DNA from: Lactococcus sp. S-13
Lineage (GTDB): Bacteria; Bacillota; Bacilli; Lactobacillales; Streptococcaceae
DNA length: 64,000 nucleotides
Assembly: GCF_004210295.1 (NCBI RefSeq)
Contig: NZ_SDAK01000001.1
Location: forward strand, 1,426,001-1,490,000
Reading direction: 5' to 3'
Shown here: one piece after another, positions 42,557 to 51,338 of the stretch
Numbering within the stretch: position 1 is the first letter of the stretch
Layout of the letters: each line of letters starts with the position of its first letter
Made by a program: the position numbers and the translations under genes
The notes under the pieces: model-generated
What the model saw: the letters and a program-made list of their open reading frames with translations, nothing else
Database searches by the model: none
Told to the model about the DNA's origin: nothing

Positions 42557-43114
42557 TTATGCTTTGATTTCTTCGATTTGGTGCATATCCAACTCAACTG
42601 GTGTTGCACGACCAAACATATCAACAGTCAAGGTCAATTTATCACCGTGAATTTCTGTAATTGGAGCTTCAAAGCCAGAGAAGGCGCCGTCCACAATACG
42701 CACGCGTTTGCCAACGAAAACTTCAAAGTCAATTTCACGAACAACTTTGCCCATGCCAACCAAAATATCTTGAATTTCTTGTTCGAAAAGTGGAGTTGGT
42801 TTTGAACGGTTACCGTGTGAGCCCACGAATCCAGTAACGTTTGGCGTATTACGGACGATAAACCACGCCTCATCAGTCATGTTCATTTCAACTAACACAT
42901 AACCTGGAAAGAGATTTTCTTCAACATCTTTCATCTTGCCGTTAACTTCTGTACGGATGGTTTCTGTGGGAATTTCCACGCGCAAAATCTTGTCTGCCAT
43001 GTTGTAAAGTTCAGCACGATCAAGCAAATCTTCTTTTACTTTACGTTCGTAGCCTGAGTAAGTTTGGATAACGAACCAACCTTGGTCAAAACTTACCAAA
43101 TTTTCTTCTGCCAT
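42557..43114 (-). CDS. nusG: Transcription termination/antitermination protein NusG
   Basis: The 185-residue protein has the NGN domain (WFVIQTYSGYERKVKEDLLD) and the C-terminal KOW motif (KRVRIVDGAFSGFEAPITEI). It travels with RNA polymerase and couples it to the ribosome or other factors. The ATG at 43114 has GAGGTG 8 bases upstream. In relatives it directly follows secE; here a DUF1304 gene lies between. Confidence 0.97.
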   Translation of the reverse strand: MAEENLVSFDQGWFVIQTYSGYERKVKEDLLDRAELYNMADKILRVEIPTETIRTEVNGKMKDVEENLFPGYVLVEMNMTDEAWFIVRNTPNVTGFVGSHGNRSKPTPLFEQEIQDILVGMGKVVREIDFEVFVGKRVRIVDGAFSGFEAPITEIHGDKLTLTVDMFGRATPVELDMHQIEEIKA

Positions 43115-43170
43115 TTTGTTGCACCTCAATTTTTCTATTTTTTTATTTTTTAAAATTCATTTTTTATCAG

Positions 43171-43214
43171 AGAATTTGCTGACGGATTTATTTTCAAACT
43201 TTCGTCAGTAAATT
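43171..43214. repeat. CTGACG palindrome in the nusG leader
   Basis: AGAATTTGCTGACG (43171-43184) and CGTCAGTAAATT (43203-43214) with flank TCAG at the left. It lies between the nusG promoter and start. Confidence 0.75.
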
Positions 43215-43222
43215 TGGTACAA

Positions 43223-43259
43223 GAAAAAGGGCCACGCCCTCATCTTATCCCCTATTATA
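43223..43259 (-). promoter_or_regulatory. nusG promoter -10 with start-proximal terminator-like hairpin
   Basis: On the minus strand TATAAT (43259-43254) with an extended TGA and a poor -35. About 10 bases after the expected transcription start follows AGGGC-GTG-GCCCT and TTTTT (43240-43223). Confidence 0.55.
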
Positions 43260-43309
43260 TCACATTTCTTACGAATTGAAAGCATTTTTTTAGTGAAAAT
43301 GCTAAAAAA

Positions 43310-43669
43310 TCATCGGGTCAAAATCAAAAGTACCAGCACAATCGCCGCAGGCATTGCTTGAATCAGCCATATTTTTTTCGACACCGTTGCGCCGCCATAA
43401 AGGCCCACGCACACCACAAAGCCCAGTAAATACGCCCAAACGATAAAGCCCGCATGATTTACCAAAAGTCCAATCATCACCAAGCCAAAAGCCAGATTGT
43501 AAATGCCCTGATTTGACAGCGCCAACCGCAAATGTTGATTCTCTAATTCTGCGCCTGGAAAACCAAAAGCTTTCGCTTGGCTTTCCTTTTTACCAAACAT
43601 TTCCAACAGCCCGATAAAGAGATGCTCCAGCGCAATCAACACGATACAAATCGCCAAAAAAAGTTCCAT
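43310..43669 (-). CDS. DUF1304 family membrane protein
   Basis: The 119-residue protein has four hydrophobic helices with the family-typical HLFIGLLEMFGK and a conserved NQGIYNLAFG segment. Function is unknown to me. The ATG at 43669 has GAGGTTG at good spacing; one four codons earlier overlaps that site. It lies between secE and nusG, where other Firmicutes have no gene, and is separated from both by palindromes. Confidence 0.85.
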   Translation of the reverse strand: MELFLAICIVLIALEHLFIGLLEMFGKKESQAKAFGFPGAELENQHLRLALSNQGIYNLAFGLVMIGLLVNHAGFIVWAYLLGFVVCVGLYGGATVSKKIWLIQAMPAAIVLVLLILTR

Positions 43670-43744
43670 AATCAACCTCATTTTCTTTTTTTAAAATTAA
43701 AAACAGCTCCTCATCAAAAAAATTGATACAGAAACTGTCTTTTT

Positions 43745-43767
43745 TACTGACGAAAATTTCGTCAGTG
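43745..43767 (-). terminator. secE terminator (CTGACG palindrome)
   Basis: ACTGACGAAA / TTTCGTCAGT arms around one base, followed on the minus strand by AAAAAAG rather than a clean U-run, so termination strength is uncertain. It lies just after the secE stop codon. Confidence 0.65.
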
Positions 43768-43769
43768 TT

Positions 43770-43964
43770 TTATTTGAGCAAAGGAAGCAAATGTTGCACA
43801 CTGAAAGTAATTCCGTTTTGCGTAATCCAGTCGAAAATCATCAAGAAAATCAAGAAAAAGATTGTATATTCAATTACCATGAAAAAGTCACGAATTGATT
43901 GTTTTCCTGTTGGCCAAGTGGTCAATTTCATTTCCGTAATGATACTACCAATAAATTTAAACAT
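43770..43964 (-). CDS. secE: Protein translocase subunit SecE
   Basis: The 64-residue protein has the conserved cytoplasmic amphipathic helix and hinge (MKLTTWPTGKQS) before one membrane helix (YTIFFLIFLMIFDWI). It clamps SecY (encoded at 24577-25896). It follows rpmG after a 118-base gap that holds a palindrome. Confidence 0.94.
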   Translation of the reverse strand: MFKFIGSIITEMKLTTWPTGKQSIRDFFMVIEYTIFFLIFLMIFDWITQNGITFSVQHLLPLLK

Positions 43965-43989
43965 AGCACTTTCCTACCCTGTCAACTTT

Positions 43990-44047
43990 TTTACTGACAG
44001 ATTCCATTTCTTTTTTTAAAAGTTTTACCGACAAATCCGTCAGTAAA
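43990..44047. repeat. CTGACG-family palindrome between rpmG and secE
   Basis: TTTACTGACAGATT (43990-44003) and AATCCGTCAGTAAA (44034-44047) pair at 13 of 14 positions around a 30-base loop. Confidence 0.7.
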
Positions 44048-44082
44048 TTCGACAATCACTGATGCAAAATTGCCCTTTATCA

Positions 44083-44232
44083 TTAACGCGTTTCTTTGTG
44101 CAAAGTGTGTTTGCCACAAGTCCGGCAAAACTTTTTGACTTCAACGCGTTTTTCTTTCGCTACTGACGAAAGGTTAAGTGTGTAATTTCGTGAACCACAA
44201 ATGGTACACGCTAATCCTGCTTTTTTTAACAT
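44083..44232 (-). CDS. rpmG: 50S ribosomal protein L33 (bL33)
   Basis: The 49-residue protein starts [20 protein letters not shown] and has CTICG and CRTCG zinc pairs. Low-GC bacteria often encode several L33 paralogues, some without cysteines; this is the zinc form next to secE. The ATG at 44232 is supported by family length; the ribosome binding site (AAGAGA) is weak. Confidence 0.92.
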   Translation of the reverse strand: MLKKAGLACTICGSRNYTLNLSSVAKEKRVEVKKFCRTCGKHTLHKETR

Positions 44233-44271
44233 ATTATCTCTTATTCTATCAAATTTTATCGTGAAACGCAA

Positions 44272-46089
44272 CTACTCTGTAACAGCAGCGAGATGCTTTG
44301 CAATCAGGGCTGCATATTCTATCGCCCCCTCACCCTTAGGGTGAATGCTGTCACTGTAAAACCAGGCCTTGTGACCTGTCGCGGCTTTATTCCAGTCGAT
44401 AATCTTTAAATTTTTGTATTTTTTAGCCATCTTTTTAAGCAGAGCATTATTGGGTTTTTCCCAAACACGATCTGCGTGAACATTCAGCCAATAAACCGGC
44501 TTCGTGTCTGCGGCATCCATCACTGCGTCCACATTTTCTGGCTTAATGGTTCCATTCGTTCCCAAGCCAATCAAGAAAGCATCTGGATTCGGAACTTTCG
44601 CTTTCAAATTATTCAATTCGGTTGTGACCGCGTCAGCTTGTCGTCCAACAGCCGCATCAATAAACATTTGCGGAAAAACTTCTTGAAGATTCGTTGAACC
44701 TGCGACCATCACTGAATCCCCAAGCGCCAACACTTTCATCTTACTTGCTTTTTCAGCCACTACTGGTTGAATTTTATATTTGGAAGCCACTGTTTTTAAA
44801 GAAACTGGCACTTTGTTATTGGCCTCTTGCAGTTGTTTCTTTTGCAAAGCAGCTTGTTGCGCCATAATTCTTTTTTCAATCACTTGTTGATCATGTGGCG
44901 AATCAGGCGAGAAGATAATGAAGCCTAAAATCACAACAATCACTGCGCTCAAGGCCATTGGCAAAATATTTTTGGTTAATTTCCAGCCTTTTTGACGAAT
45001 GAAAGTTTGGATAATCTCCAAAATATTGCTGTAATCAAATTTTTGCGCAGGTTGTTCAATGAAACGATAAGACAATTCGGTCAAAATCAAAATCAGAGCC
45101 AATTGCCAAATCAAATTATACCAAGCCGTCGGCTCAAGCACCTTGGCCTCAGCCAGTGCAAAAACAGGCAGTTGCCACAGATAGATACCATATGAACGCG
45201 ACCCAATGTAGTCAAACAAGCGATTACTGAAAAATTTATTAGCAGTTAGTGCTGGATGAGCAACTAAAGCCACCAGAATCAAACTCAACAAGCTCACTAA
45301 CCAAAGTCCGCCATAATAAGTGATCGCACTTTGTGCGGGCATAAAAATATAAGCGACAAGAAGCAACAATGAAACAAAAACCGTCGCCTGTGTTCCTTTT
45401 TTGACCTCATCAGGTTTGACTTTTTTGGGCAATTTATTCAAAGGCCAAATCAAGGCCAAACTTGCCCCCATCATCAAACTGAACAAACGCGTATCTGTCC
45501 CATAGTAAACTCGCGTTGGATCCGCACCCGGAACAAAGAGAATTGCCATCCAAATGGCCGAAGCAAACATAATCACCATCGTCAAGGCAAAAATCAGCTG
45601 ACGCTTACGTAAAAACTTGATCAAAAACAAGAGCAGAATTGGCCAAACGAGAAAGAACTGTCCCTCAATTGACAAATAATAGATGTGTTTAAAGGGCGAA
45701 GCCCCCGCAATATTGGCAAAATAAGAACTTCCCTGCGAAATCTGCCACCAGTTTTGCACCGACAGTACCGCCGACATAAATTCCGAACGCAAACCTTGCC
45801 ACAAGTTCGGCTGAAAGAACAAAATATAGGGGGTGACCACCAAGAAAACAACAATCATCAACGGGTACAACCTTTTAAGCCGCCGCCCCCAAAATCCCAA
45901 AATATTGATGCGCTTTGTTTTTTCGTACTCTCGCAAGAGCGAATCCGTCACCAAATAACCCGAAAGCACGAAGAACAAAACGACACCAAGAAAACCACCC
46001 TGAATGACCTTTGGCCAGAGGTGATAAAGAATAACTGTTAGTACACCAATTGTCCGTAAACCATTAAATCCTGTGATGTATCGCTTCAT
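44272..46089 (-). CDS. Acyltransferase with SGNH domain, OatA-like
   Basis: The 605-residue protein has an acyltransferase-3 membrane domain of about ten helices (1-390) with the catalytic-type His in ILYHLWPK. A C-terminal extracellular SGNH domain follows, with VLALGDSVMVAGS, GLGTNGT and YSDSIHPKGEG (Ser, Asn, Asp-x2-His). This is the layout of peptidoglycan O-acetyltransferase OatA, which protects the wall against lysozyme; polysaccharide acetylation is the main alternative. It lies between the pbp gene and rpmG, an unusual position. Flanking sequence holds CTGACG palindromes. Confidence 0.9.
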   Translation of the reverse strand: MKRYITGFNGLRTIGVLTVILYHLWPKVIQGGFLGVVLFFVLSGYLVTDSLLREYEKTKRINILGFWGRRLKRLYPLMIVVFLVVTPYILFFQPNLWQGLRSEFMSAVLSVQNWWQISQGSSYFANIAGASPFKHIYYLSIEGQFFLVWPILLLFLIKFLRKRQLIFALTMVIMFASAIWMAILFVPGADPTRVYYGTDTRLFSLMMGASLALIWPLNKLPKKVKPDEVKKGTQATVFVSLLLLVAYIFMPAQSAITYYGGLWLVSLLSLILVALVAHPALTANKFFSNRLFDYIGSRSYGIYLWQLPVFALAEAKVLEPTAWYNLIWQLALILILTELSYRFIEQPAQKFDYSNILEIIQTFIRQKGWKLTKNILPMALSAVIVVILGFIIFSPDSPHDQQVIEKRIMAQQAALQKKQLQEANNKVPVSLKTVASKYKIQPVVAEKASKMKVLALGDSVMVAGSTNLQEVFPQMFIDAAVGRQADAVTTELNNLKAKVPNPDAFLIGLGTNGTIKPENVDAVMDAADTKPVYWLNVHADRVWEKPNNALLKKMAKKYKNLKIIDWNKAATGHKAWFYSDSIHPKGEGAIEYAALIAKHLAAVTE

Positions 46090-46121
46090 TTTTCCTCAAA
46101 TCTCTTTTGTACGCTCCCTTT

Positions 46122-46157
46122 TTACTGACGAAAATCACTTTTTAAATCCGTCAGTAA
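46122..46157. repeat. CTGACG-family palindrome upstream of the acyltransferase
   Basis: TTACTGAC (46122-46129) and GTCAGTAA (46150-46157), with inner A/T pairing and the right flank TTTCTCTG. Probable terminator region of the penicillin-binding protein gene. Confidence 0.7.
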
Positions 46158-46210
46158 TTTCTCTGCGTCTCTTTCTTAATTCTACCATAAATCAATAACT
46201 TTTTTGGGAA

Positions 46211-48445
46211 CTAGTTACCAAAAACGTGGGTCAATTTATCCCAAAGTTTTTTCGCTGCATCCCCCACATTTTTCACCGTTTTTCCTAAATCAAAACCGCC
46301 CTCATTATCTGAAGAAGAGGATTCCGTACTGCTACTACTTTGCGGCGTATTTCCAGTCGTATTGGCTTGTGCTTGTTCTTGAGCAACAATATTATCTTGA
46401 AATTGTCGCTGTTGCGTCCAATAAGGTTGCAAAGCAGCAATTCCTGCTTCTTCATAAGGATTCTTCTCTGTGAAAGATGTCCCTTTCGTGTAAGGCAACA
46501 TATAACTGGCTTCCTGACGGAAAATCACTGATGTTTGCCCCTCAGAAGAACCTGTCAATGTATTTTTGCCATCAGCATAACCGACCCAAAGCGCCATCAC
46601 AAGATCAGGTGTATAACCCACGACCCATTGGTCTTGATCCTCATTGGTTCCCGTTTTCCCAGCTAAGGTGTAAGTATCTGGCGCAGCTTTCCAAGCCGAA
46701 CCATTGCTATAAGTCCCAAGCATCATTTGTGTCATTTTTTGAGCTGTTTCTTTACTGATGACTTGTTTTTTAGTCACTTTTGCTCGCTTAATCACTTGAC
46801 CTTTGGCATTCTCAATCTTACTAATGAGATGAGCACTATACATCGTTCCATTATTTGCAAAAGCTTGATAGGCTTGGGCAATCTGCCACGGATTCGTCTC
46901 AACCCCCGCACCAAGTGCTGTGGGCAGAACATCATTTTTGCTTGTTAACTTCAGGCCAAATTCACGGCCCAAAGCATTCCCAACTTTTGGTCCAATCGTT
47001 TGATAAGTGTTAATGGCTGGAATATTATAAGAATTTGCCAAGGCATTATACATTGGAATTTCACCTCGCCACTGATTATCAAAGTCTGTCGGTTTCCACC
47101 CATTATAATCCGCTGGCGAATCATCAACCAGCTTATCAATTGCCCAGCCAGCCTCAATCGCTGGAGCATAGACAATCAAAGGTTTGATGACCGACCCAGG
47201 AGAACGTTTGGACATGGTCGCATAGTTGAAATCTGTAAAGCTATTTGACCCTTGCGTATCCACATTTCCGACCAAGGCAGAAACAGCGCCTGTTTTAGGA
47301 TCAATTGCAACCGAAGCGGACTGCGCGTAAGTACCGTCAGCCGCTTGAGGGAAGAAATTAGGGTCATCATAAGTTTTTTGCAGACCTGCCTGCATATTTT
47401 GATCCATTCCTGTGTAAATCTTATAGCCATTGTTCATGATTTCTTGCAAACTCAAACCATACTTGCTCTCTGCTTCCGAAATCACGGCATTATAATAGCT
47501 TGGATATTTATAAGACATGGATTCTGACTGATAATTATCGTTGAGCTTCGCTTGCAAGTCGACTTTCATGTAATTATCAGCCTCGTCTTGTTTAAGATAG
47601 CCTGCATTGACCATATTTTCCAAAACAGTATTTCGACGATCTGTCGCATATTTGCCTTTTTCATATAGCGGATTATAAATTTCAGGGCCTTTGAGCATCC
47701 CAGCAAGGCTCGCCGCTTCATCAACAGTTACATCGCTCGCTGGCACTCCGAAATATTTGAGCGCAGCATCTTGAATCCCCCAAACGCCATTACCAAAATA
47801 AGAATTATTCAGATACATATCCAAAATCTCATCTTTACTGTAATGCTTATTGATTTCAAGCGCCAAGAAAAATTCACGCGCCTTACGGTCAATCGTTTGT
47901 TCCTGCGTCAAGTAAGCATTTTTAGCCAACTGCTGCGTAATAGTTGAGCCACCTCCGAAACGTCCCAAGGTCACAATCGCTAAAGTGAATCGTTTTAAAT
48001 TTACGCCATGATTCGTATAAAAAGTTCGATCTTCTGTGGCGACTACTGCATTTTTGATATTCGTGGACACTTGGTCAATCTTCACCGGCGTTCCTTTTTG
48101 TCCATAAAGATTTCCCGCAACATCGCCATCTTTGTCATAAATCGTTGTTTGAGCACTTATGGAACTTTGTAAAACCTTAACATTTGCCGTTTTTGCCAAG
48201 TAAAATAAGTAAGAACCCGTCGCCACAATTGTGAGCAAAACCACGATGATTGTGATTTTTGTCAAATTATACCGTTTCCAGAAACGCTTAATTGGTCGCA
48301 TTATCTTAGCAAAGCGAGTTGTGGCCTGTTTTTCAACTTCTTCTTCCGTTGTTTTTTCTTTTTTCGGACGCAATTTGGGGATTTTTAGACTTTTTTTCTC
48401 CGTACCCTTTTTATTACGCCGACTGAAATTTTGATTTTCAGACAT
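46211..48445 (-). CDS. pbp2A: Class A penicillin-binding protein (PBP2a type)
   Basis: The 744-residue protein has a long basic cytoplasmic tail (1-65) and one membrane helix (~70-95). The GT51 transglycosylase shows EDRTFYTNHGV and GGSTITQQLAKNAYLTQ. The transpeptidase shows SVIK (SxxK), SYN (SxN) and AGKTGTNED (KTG). A Ser/Glu/Asn-rich tail ends it. It polymerises and cross-links peptidoglycan outside the membrane. The ATG at 48445 has GAGGGAAA at normal spacing. In related genomes the gene directly precedes rpmG-secE-nusG, as here except for the acyltransferase. Confidence 0.95.
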   Translation of the reverse strand: MSENQNFSRRNKKGTEKKSLKIPKLRPKKEKTTEEEVEKQATTRFAKIMRPIKRFWKRYNLTKITIIVVLLTIVATGSYLFYLAKTANVKVLQSSISAQTTIYDKDGDVAGNLYGQKGTPVKIDQVSTNIKNAVVATEDRTFYTNHGVNLKRFTLAIVTLGRFGGGSTITQQLAKNAYLTQEQTIDRKAREFFLALEINKHYSKDEILDMYLNNSYFGNGVWGIQDAALKYFGVPASDVTVDEAASLAGMLKGPEIYNPLYEKGKYATDRRNTVLENMVNAGYLKQDEADNYMKVDLQAKLNDNYQSESMSYKYPSYYNAVISEAESKYGLSLQEIMNNGYKIYTGMDQNMQAGLQKTYDDPNFFPQAADGTYAQSASVAIDPKTGAVSALVGNVDTQGSNSFTDFNYATMSKRSPGSVIKPLIVYAPAIEAGWAIDKLVDDSPADYNGWKPTDFDNQWRGEIPMYNALANSYNIPAINTYQTIGPKVGNALGREFGLKLTSKNDVLPTALGAGVETNPWQIAQAYQAFANNGTMYSAHLISKIENAKGQVIKRAKVTKKQVISKETAQKMTQMMLGTYSNGSAWKAAPDTYTLAGKTGTNEDQDQWVVGYTPDLVMALWVGYADGKNTLTGSSEGQTSVIFRQEASYMLPYTKGTSFTEKNPYEEAGIAALQPYWTQQRQFQDNIVAQEQAQANTTGNTPQSSSSTESSSSDNEGGFDLGKTVKNVGDAAKKLWDKLTHVFGN

Positions 48446-48594
48446 ATGTTTTTCCCTCAAATTTTTATTTTTTAGACTGATGAAGGTAGCAACAGCTTAT
48501 TTTACAACAAAGCTCGTACCTTTTAACTTACAAACTTGTAAGTTTTGTGATTTTTCTATACTCAGTTCTGCCTATTTTATCAAAAATCCTATTG

Positions 48595-48603
48595 TGTTAC
48601 AAT
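48595..48603 (+). promoter_or_regulatory. Extended -10 of the pseudouridine synthase gene
   Basis: TGT-TACAAT ends 6 bases before the ATG; no Shine-Dalgarno sequence fits between. The transcript is probably leaderless. Confidence 0.5.
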
Positions 48604-48609
48604 GTAAAT

Positions 48610-49476
48610 ATGGAATTTAACTTCATTTTACCAGAAAATTTTACAGAACAAAGCGTTTCGCATCTCCTCGAAAAAACATGGCTCATCCCCCGAAAACAGC
48701 GTCATTTTTTGCGGATGAAAAAACACATTTTGGTGAATAACACGCTCGCTACTGATGAGCAACTGCTGGTTCATGGCGATAAAATTACACTCATTTTTGA
48801 TGCTGACGATTTTTCACCTTTGAACGTTCAGTTTGGTCAAGCTCAACTTGCCGACATTCTCTACGAAGATGAGCATCTCGTCATTGCCAACAAGCCAGAA
48901 GGAATGAAAACTCACGGTAATTCTCCTGGCGAAATCGCCCTACAAAATCACGTCGCTGCCGCTCTCAAACAGCCTGTTTTCGTCGTTCATCGACTAGACG
49001 AAGCAACGTCAGGTGCCGTTTTATTTGCTAAAAATCAATTTGTCTTACCTATTTTGGGAAAGATGTTTGAGCAAAATGAAATTCACCGTGAGTACTTGGC
49101 TTTGGTTGACGGAAAAGTTAAAAAAGACCACTTCACCATTAAGCAAGCCATCGGCCGTAATCGCCATGACAAACGAAAATATTTAGTTACTCCAACTGGA
49201 CTTTCAGCAATAACTCACGTTGAGCTTATTAAACAATTTTCGACGACAAGTTTGGTCAAATGCCGCCTAGAGACTGGACGTACCCACCAAATTCGTGTTC
49301 ATTTATCTGCTAATGGTTATCCGATTGTCGGGGATATGTTGTACGGTAAAGCCAATAAACAGCGCATGATGCTCCATGCCTATAAAATCCTATTGCGCGA
49401 GCCGTTCACCAGCGAAAAAATAGAAGTTTCAGCACCAAGTCCTCATTTTGAACAAATTATTCAAGCGATAAAATAA
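48610..49476 (+). CDS. RluA family pseudouridine synthase
   Basis: The 288-residue protein has an N-terminal S4-like region (~12-70) and the catalytic motif VHRLDEATSGAVLFAKN, whose Asp attacks uridine. GRTHQIRVHLSANGYPIVGD is also typical. Members modify 23S rRNA or tRNA; the target cannot be told. The ATG at 48610 is chosen because MEFNFILPENF starts the family fold and a promoter -10 lies immediately upstream. The neighbouring pbp gene is divergent. Confidence 0.93.
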   Translation: MEFNFILPENFTEQSVSHLLEKTWLIPRKQRHFLRMKKHILVNNTLATDEQLLVHGDKITLIFDADDFSPLNVQFGQAQLADILYEDEHLVIANKPEGMKTHGNSPGEIALQNHVAAALKQPVFVVHRLDEATSGAVLFAKNQFVLPILGKMFEQNEIHREYLALVDGKVKKDHFTIKQAIGRNRHDKRKYLVTPTGLSAITHVELIKQFSTTSLVKCRLETGRTHQIRVHLSANGYPIVGDMLYGKANKQRMMLHAYKILLREPFTSEKIEVSAPSPHFEQIIQAIK

Positions 49477-49504
49477 AAAGGAAATAGAAAACTATTTCCT
49501 TTTT
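49475..49504. terminator. Bidirectional terminator between the pseudouridine synthase gene and zitP
   Basis: AAAAGGAAATAG and CTATTTCCTTTT with A and T tracts on both sides. Confidence 0.88.
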
Positions 49505-49538
49505 ATTTTATCATTTTTAGATTACATTTTCACAAGAG

Positions 49539-50348
49539 TCAGCGCCGAGCAAGACTTTTCACACTGCTGGTCAATAAAAATAGAACAATAAAAATCAGTG
49601 TAATCGCTGCTGAAGCTGGTGCATTCATATAATAAGAAGCAATCAAGCCCGTATTTAAGCCAATAAAACTCACAAATACTGAAATAATCAAGACAGATTT
49701 AAAAGATTTTCCTAAACGCATCGCGATAGAAGCAGGCAGCACCATAATTGCCGATACCAACAAGGCTCCGGCCGCAGGAATCATCAAAGCAATGGCAATC
49801 CCTGTGACAACATTGAAGGCAATAGAAATCCATCGAACAGGTAAACCATCAACATGAGCGGTATCTTCATCAAAAGTCATCACGTAAAGCGGGCGCAAGA
49901 AGAAAATAAAACCAAGCAAAACAAATGCAGCCAAAATAAATAGCATGATGACTTGGGTCAGCGAAATCGTGATAATCGAGCCAAATAAATATTGTTCCAA
50001 ACTCACAGTCGTTGCACCTTTGGAAGTGTTAAGAATCAACAAGGCAACCGCCAGACCCGCAGACATCAAAATAGCCGTTGCAATTTCCATATAGTTGCGA
50101 TAAAGCCTTCTGAGATACTCCAGAAAAATGGCCGCAAGGGCTACTATGATTAAAGTTGTCAATGTGGGACTCCAACCCAAGAGAACGCCGAAGGCAACCC
50201 CCGCTAGGGACACGTGGGATAAAGTATCTGACATCAAACTTTGACGGCGTAAAACAAGAAAGACACCCAAGAGCGGAGAAAAAATAGAAATCGCCGTGGC
50301 TGCGAGAAGCGCATTACGCATAAAATCATACTGCAATAACTCAAACAT
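49539..50348 (-). CDS. zitP: Zinc ABC transporter permease
   Basis: The 269-residue protein has eight or nine membrane helices and is a typical ABC-3 metal permease ([20 protein letters not shown], then [14 protein letters not shown]). It pairs with ZitQ and ZitS for high-affinity zinc import. The ATG at 50348 has GAGGAG at 9 bases and overlaps the zitQ stop by 8 bases. Confidence 0.94.
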   Translation of the reverse strand: MFELLQYDFMRNALLAATAISIFSPLLGVFLVLRRQSLMSDTLSHVSLAGVAFGVLLGWSPTLTTLIIVALAAIFLEYLRRLYRNYMEIATAILMSAGLAVALLILNTSKGATTVSLEQYLFGSIITISLTQVIMLFILAAFVLLGFIFFLRPLYVMTFDEDTAHVDGLPVRWISIAFNVVTGIAIALMIPAAGALLVSAIMVLPASIAMRLGKSFKSVLIISVFVSFIGLNTGLIASYYMNAPASAAITLIFIVLFLLTSSVKSLARR

Positions 50349-51099
50349 AAGCATTCTCCTCACTCGTTTTTTCATCGTTTTCTTGCTCAGTTGGTTCAGA
50401 TATTTCTAAATTTTCTCGTTCACTGTGCAAATCAAAACAAGCAAATTTCCCATTTCTATCTTTAAGCAGATGAATATTACGGTCAGCAAAATCTTTGACT
50501 TCTTCAGGATCATGCGTCACCATAAGAACCGCTTTACCATGAGTATGAGCGGCATGGTGCATCAGTTCGTAAAAATCACTACTGGAAATATCATCCATTC
50601 CAGTGGTTGGCTCATCAAGGATAAATAAATCGGGGTCACTGGCAAACATTCTAGCGATGGCGACTCTTTGCTTTTGTCCGCCCGAAAGTTCTCCAATTCT
50701 TTTATTCCGATAGTCCCACATTCCAACTGCCTCAAGAGCGGTTTGAACGTGTTCAATGTCATGAGCGCCCATTTTTTTGAACCAACCACTTCGTGGATAA
50801 CGTCCGCTCATAACAAACTCATGAACAGAGCTTGGAAAACCAGCGTTGAAACTCGCCACTTGCTGGGGAAGATAAGCAATTCTGAGTTTTTTTCCACGAT
50901 TATTTTTTGATGAAATCACCACTTTACCTTTTTTAGGGTGTAAAATTCCCAATGTCGTTTTGATCAGTGTCGATTTTGCTGCACCATTTTCGCCCGTCAG
51001 GGTCACAAATTCCCCCGAATCCACATGATAGCTGATTTCTTCTAATACTGGCTCCCGATCATAATAGAAAGTCAGGTTTTCAACGTCGATATATCTCAT
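50341..51099 (-). CDS. zitQ: Zinc ABC transporter ATP-binding protein
   Basis: The 252-residue ATPase has Walker [10 protein letters not shown] (Ala replacing the usual Gly before Lys, as I recall also for streptococcal AdcC), signature LSGGQKQR, Walker [11 protein letters not shown] and the switch His in VTHD. The C-terminus is rich in Glu. It lies 239 bases after zitS, across an array of hairpins, and overlaps zitP. Confidence 0.95.
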   Translation of the reverse strand: MRYIDVENLTFYYDREPVLEEISYHVDSGEFVTLTGENGAAKSTLIKTTLGILHPKKGKVVISSKNNRGKKLRIAYLPQQVASFNAGFPSSVHEFVMSGRYPRSGWFKKMGAHDIEHVQTALEAVGMWDYRNKRIGELSGGQKQRVAIARMFASDPDLFILDEPTTGMDDISSSDFYELMHHAAHTHGKAVLMVTHDPEEVKDFADRNIHLLKDRNGKFACFDLHSERENLEISEPTEQENDEKTSEENAYV

Positions 51100-51118
51100 T
51101 TTTTCTCTTTTTTATGTC

Positions 51119-51216
51119 TTAATTTACTGACGAAATTTTTTCTAATGTCTTTTTTACTGACGGAAATTTCGTCAGCATTTTTTCTCGCTTTGAGCAAGTA
51201 CGTCAGTATTTTTTCT
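51119..51216. repeat. Array of CTGACG palindromes between zitS and zitQ
   Basis: Three arm sets lie close together: TTTACTGACGAAATTT (51123-51138), the near-perfect palindrome ACTGACGGAAATTTCGTCAG (51156-51175) and CGTCAGTATTTTTTCT (51201-51216). This fills the gap inside what is otherwise one operon. Confidence 0.75.
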
Positions 51217-51238
51217 TGGTTTTCTCAGAAGGAAAAGC

Positions 51239-51269
51239 GAAACTCCCGTTCATAATGAACGAGAGTTTC
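51239..51269 (-). terminator. Hairpin terminator downstream of zitS
   Basis: GAAACTCTCGTTC and GAACGGGAGTTTC pair over 13 bp with one G-U; GCTTTTCC follows. It should lower zitQ-zitP expression relative to zitS. Confidence 0.7.
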
Positions 51270-51338
51270 AAGGAGTTTTATGAAAAGATTTTTAGGAAGG
51301 ACTTAATTATAAGCCTATCGTCTTAACCTATCCTTAAA

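Noticed and set aside
51280-51306. AAGGAG followed by an ATG and eight codons (MKRFLGRT, stop) on the + strand between zitS and zitQ
   Set aside because: No promoter on that strand and no downstream + strand gene. It lies in the terminator region of zitS and is probably chance.
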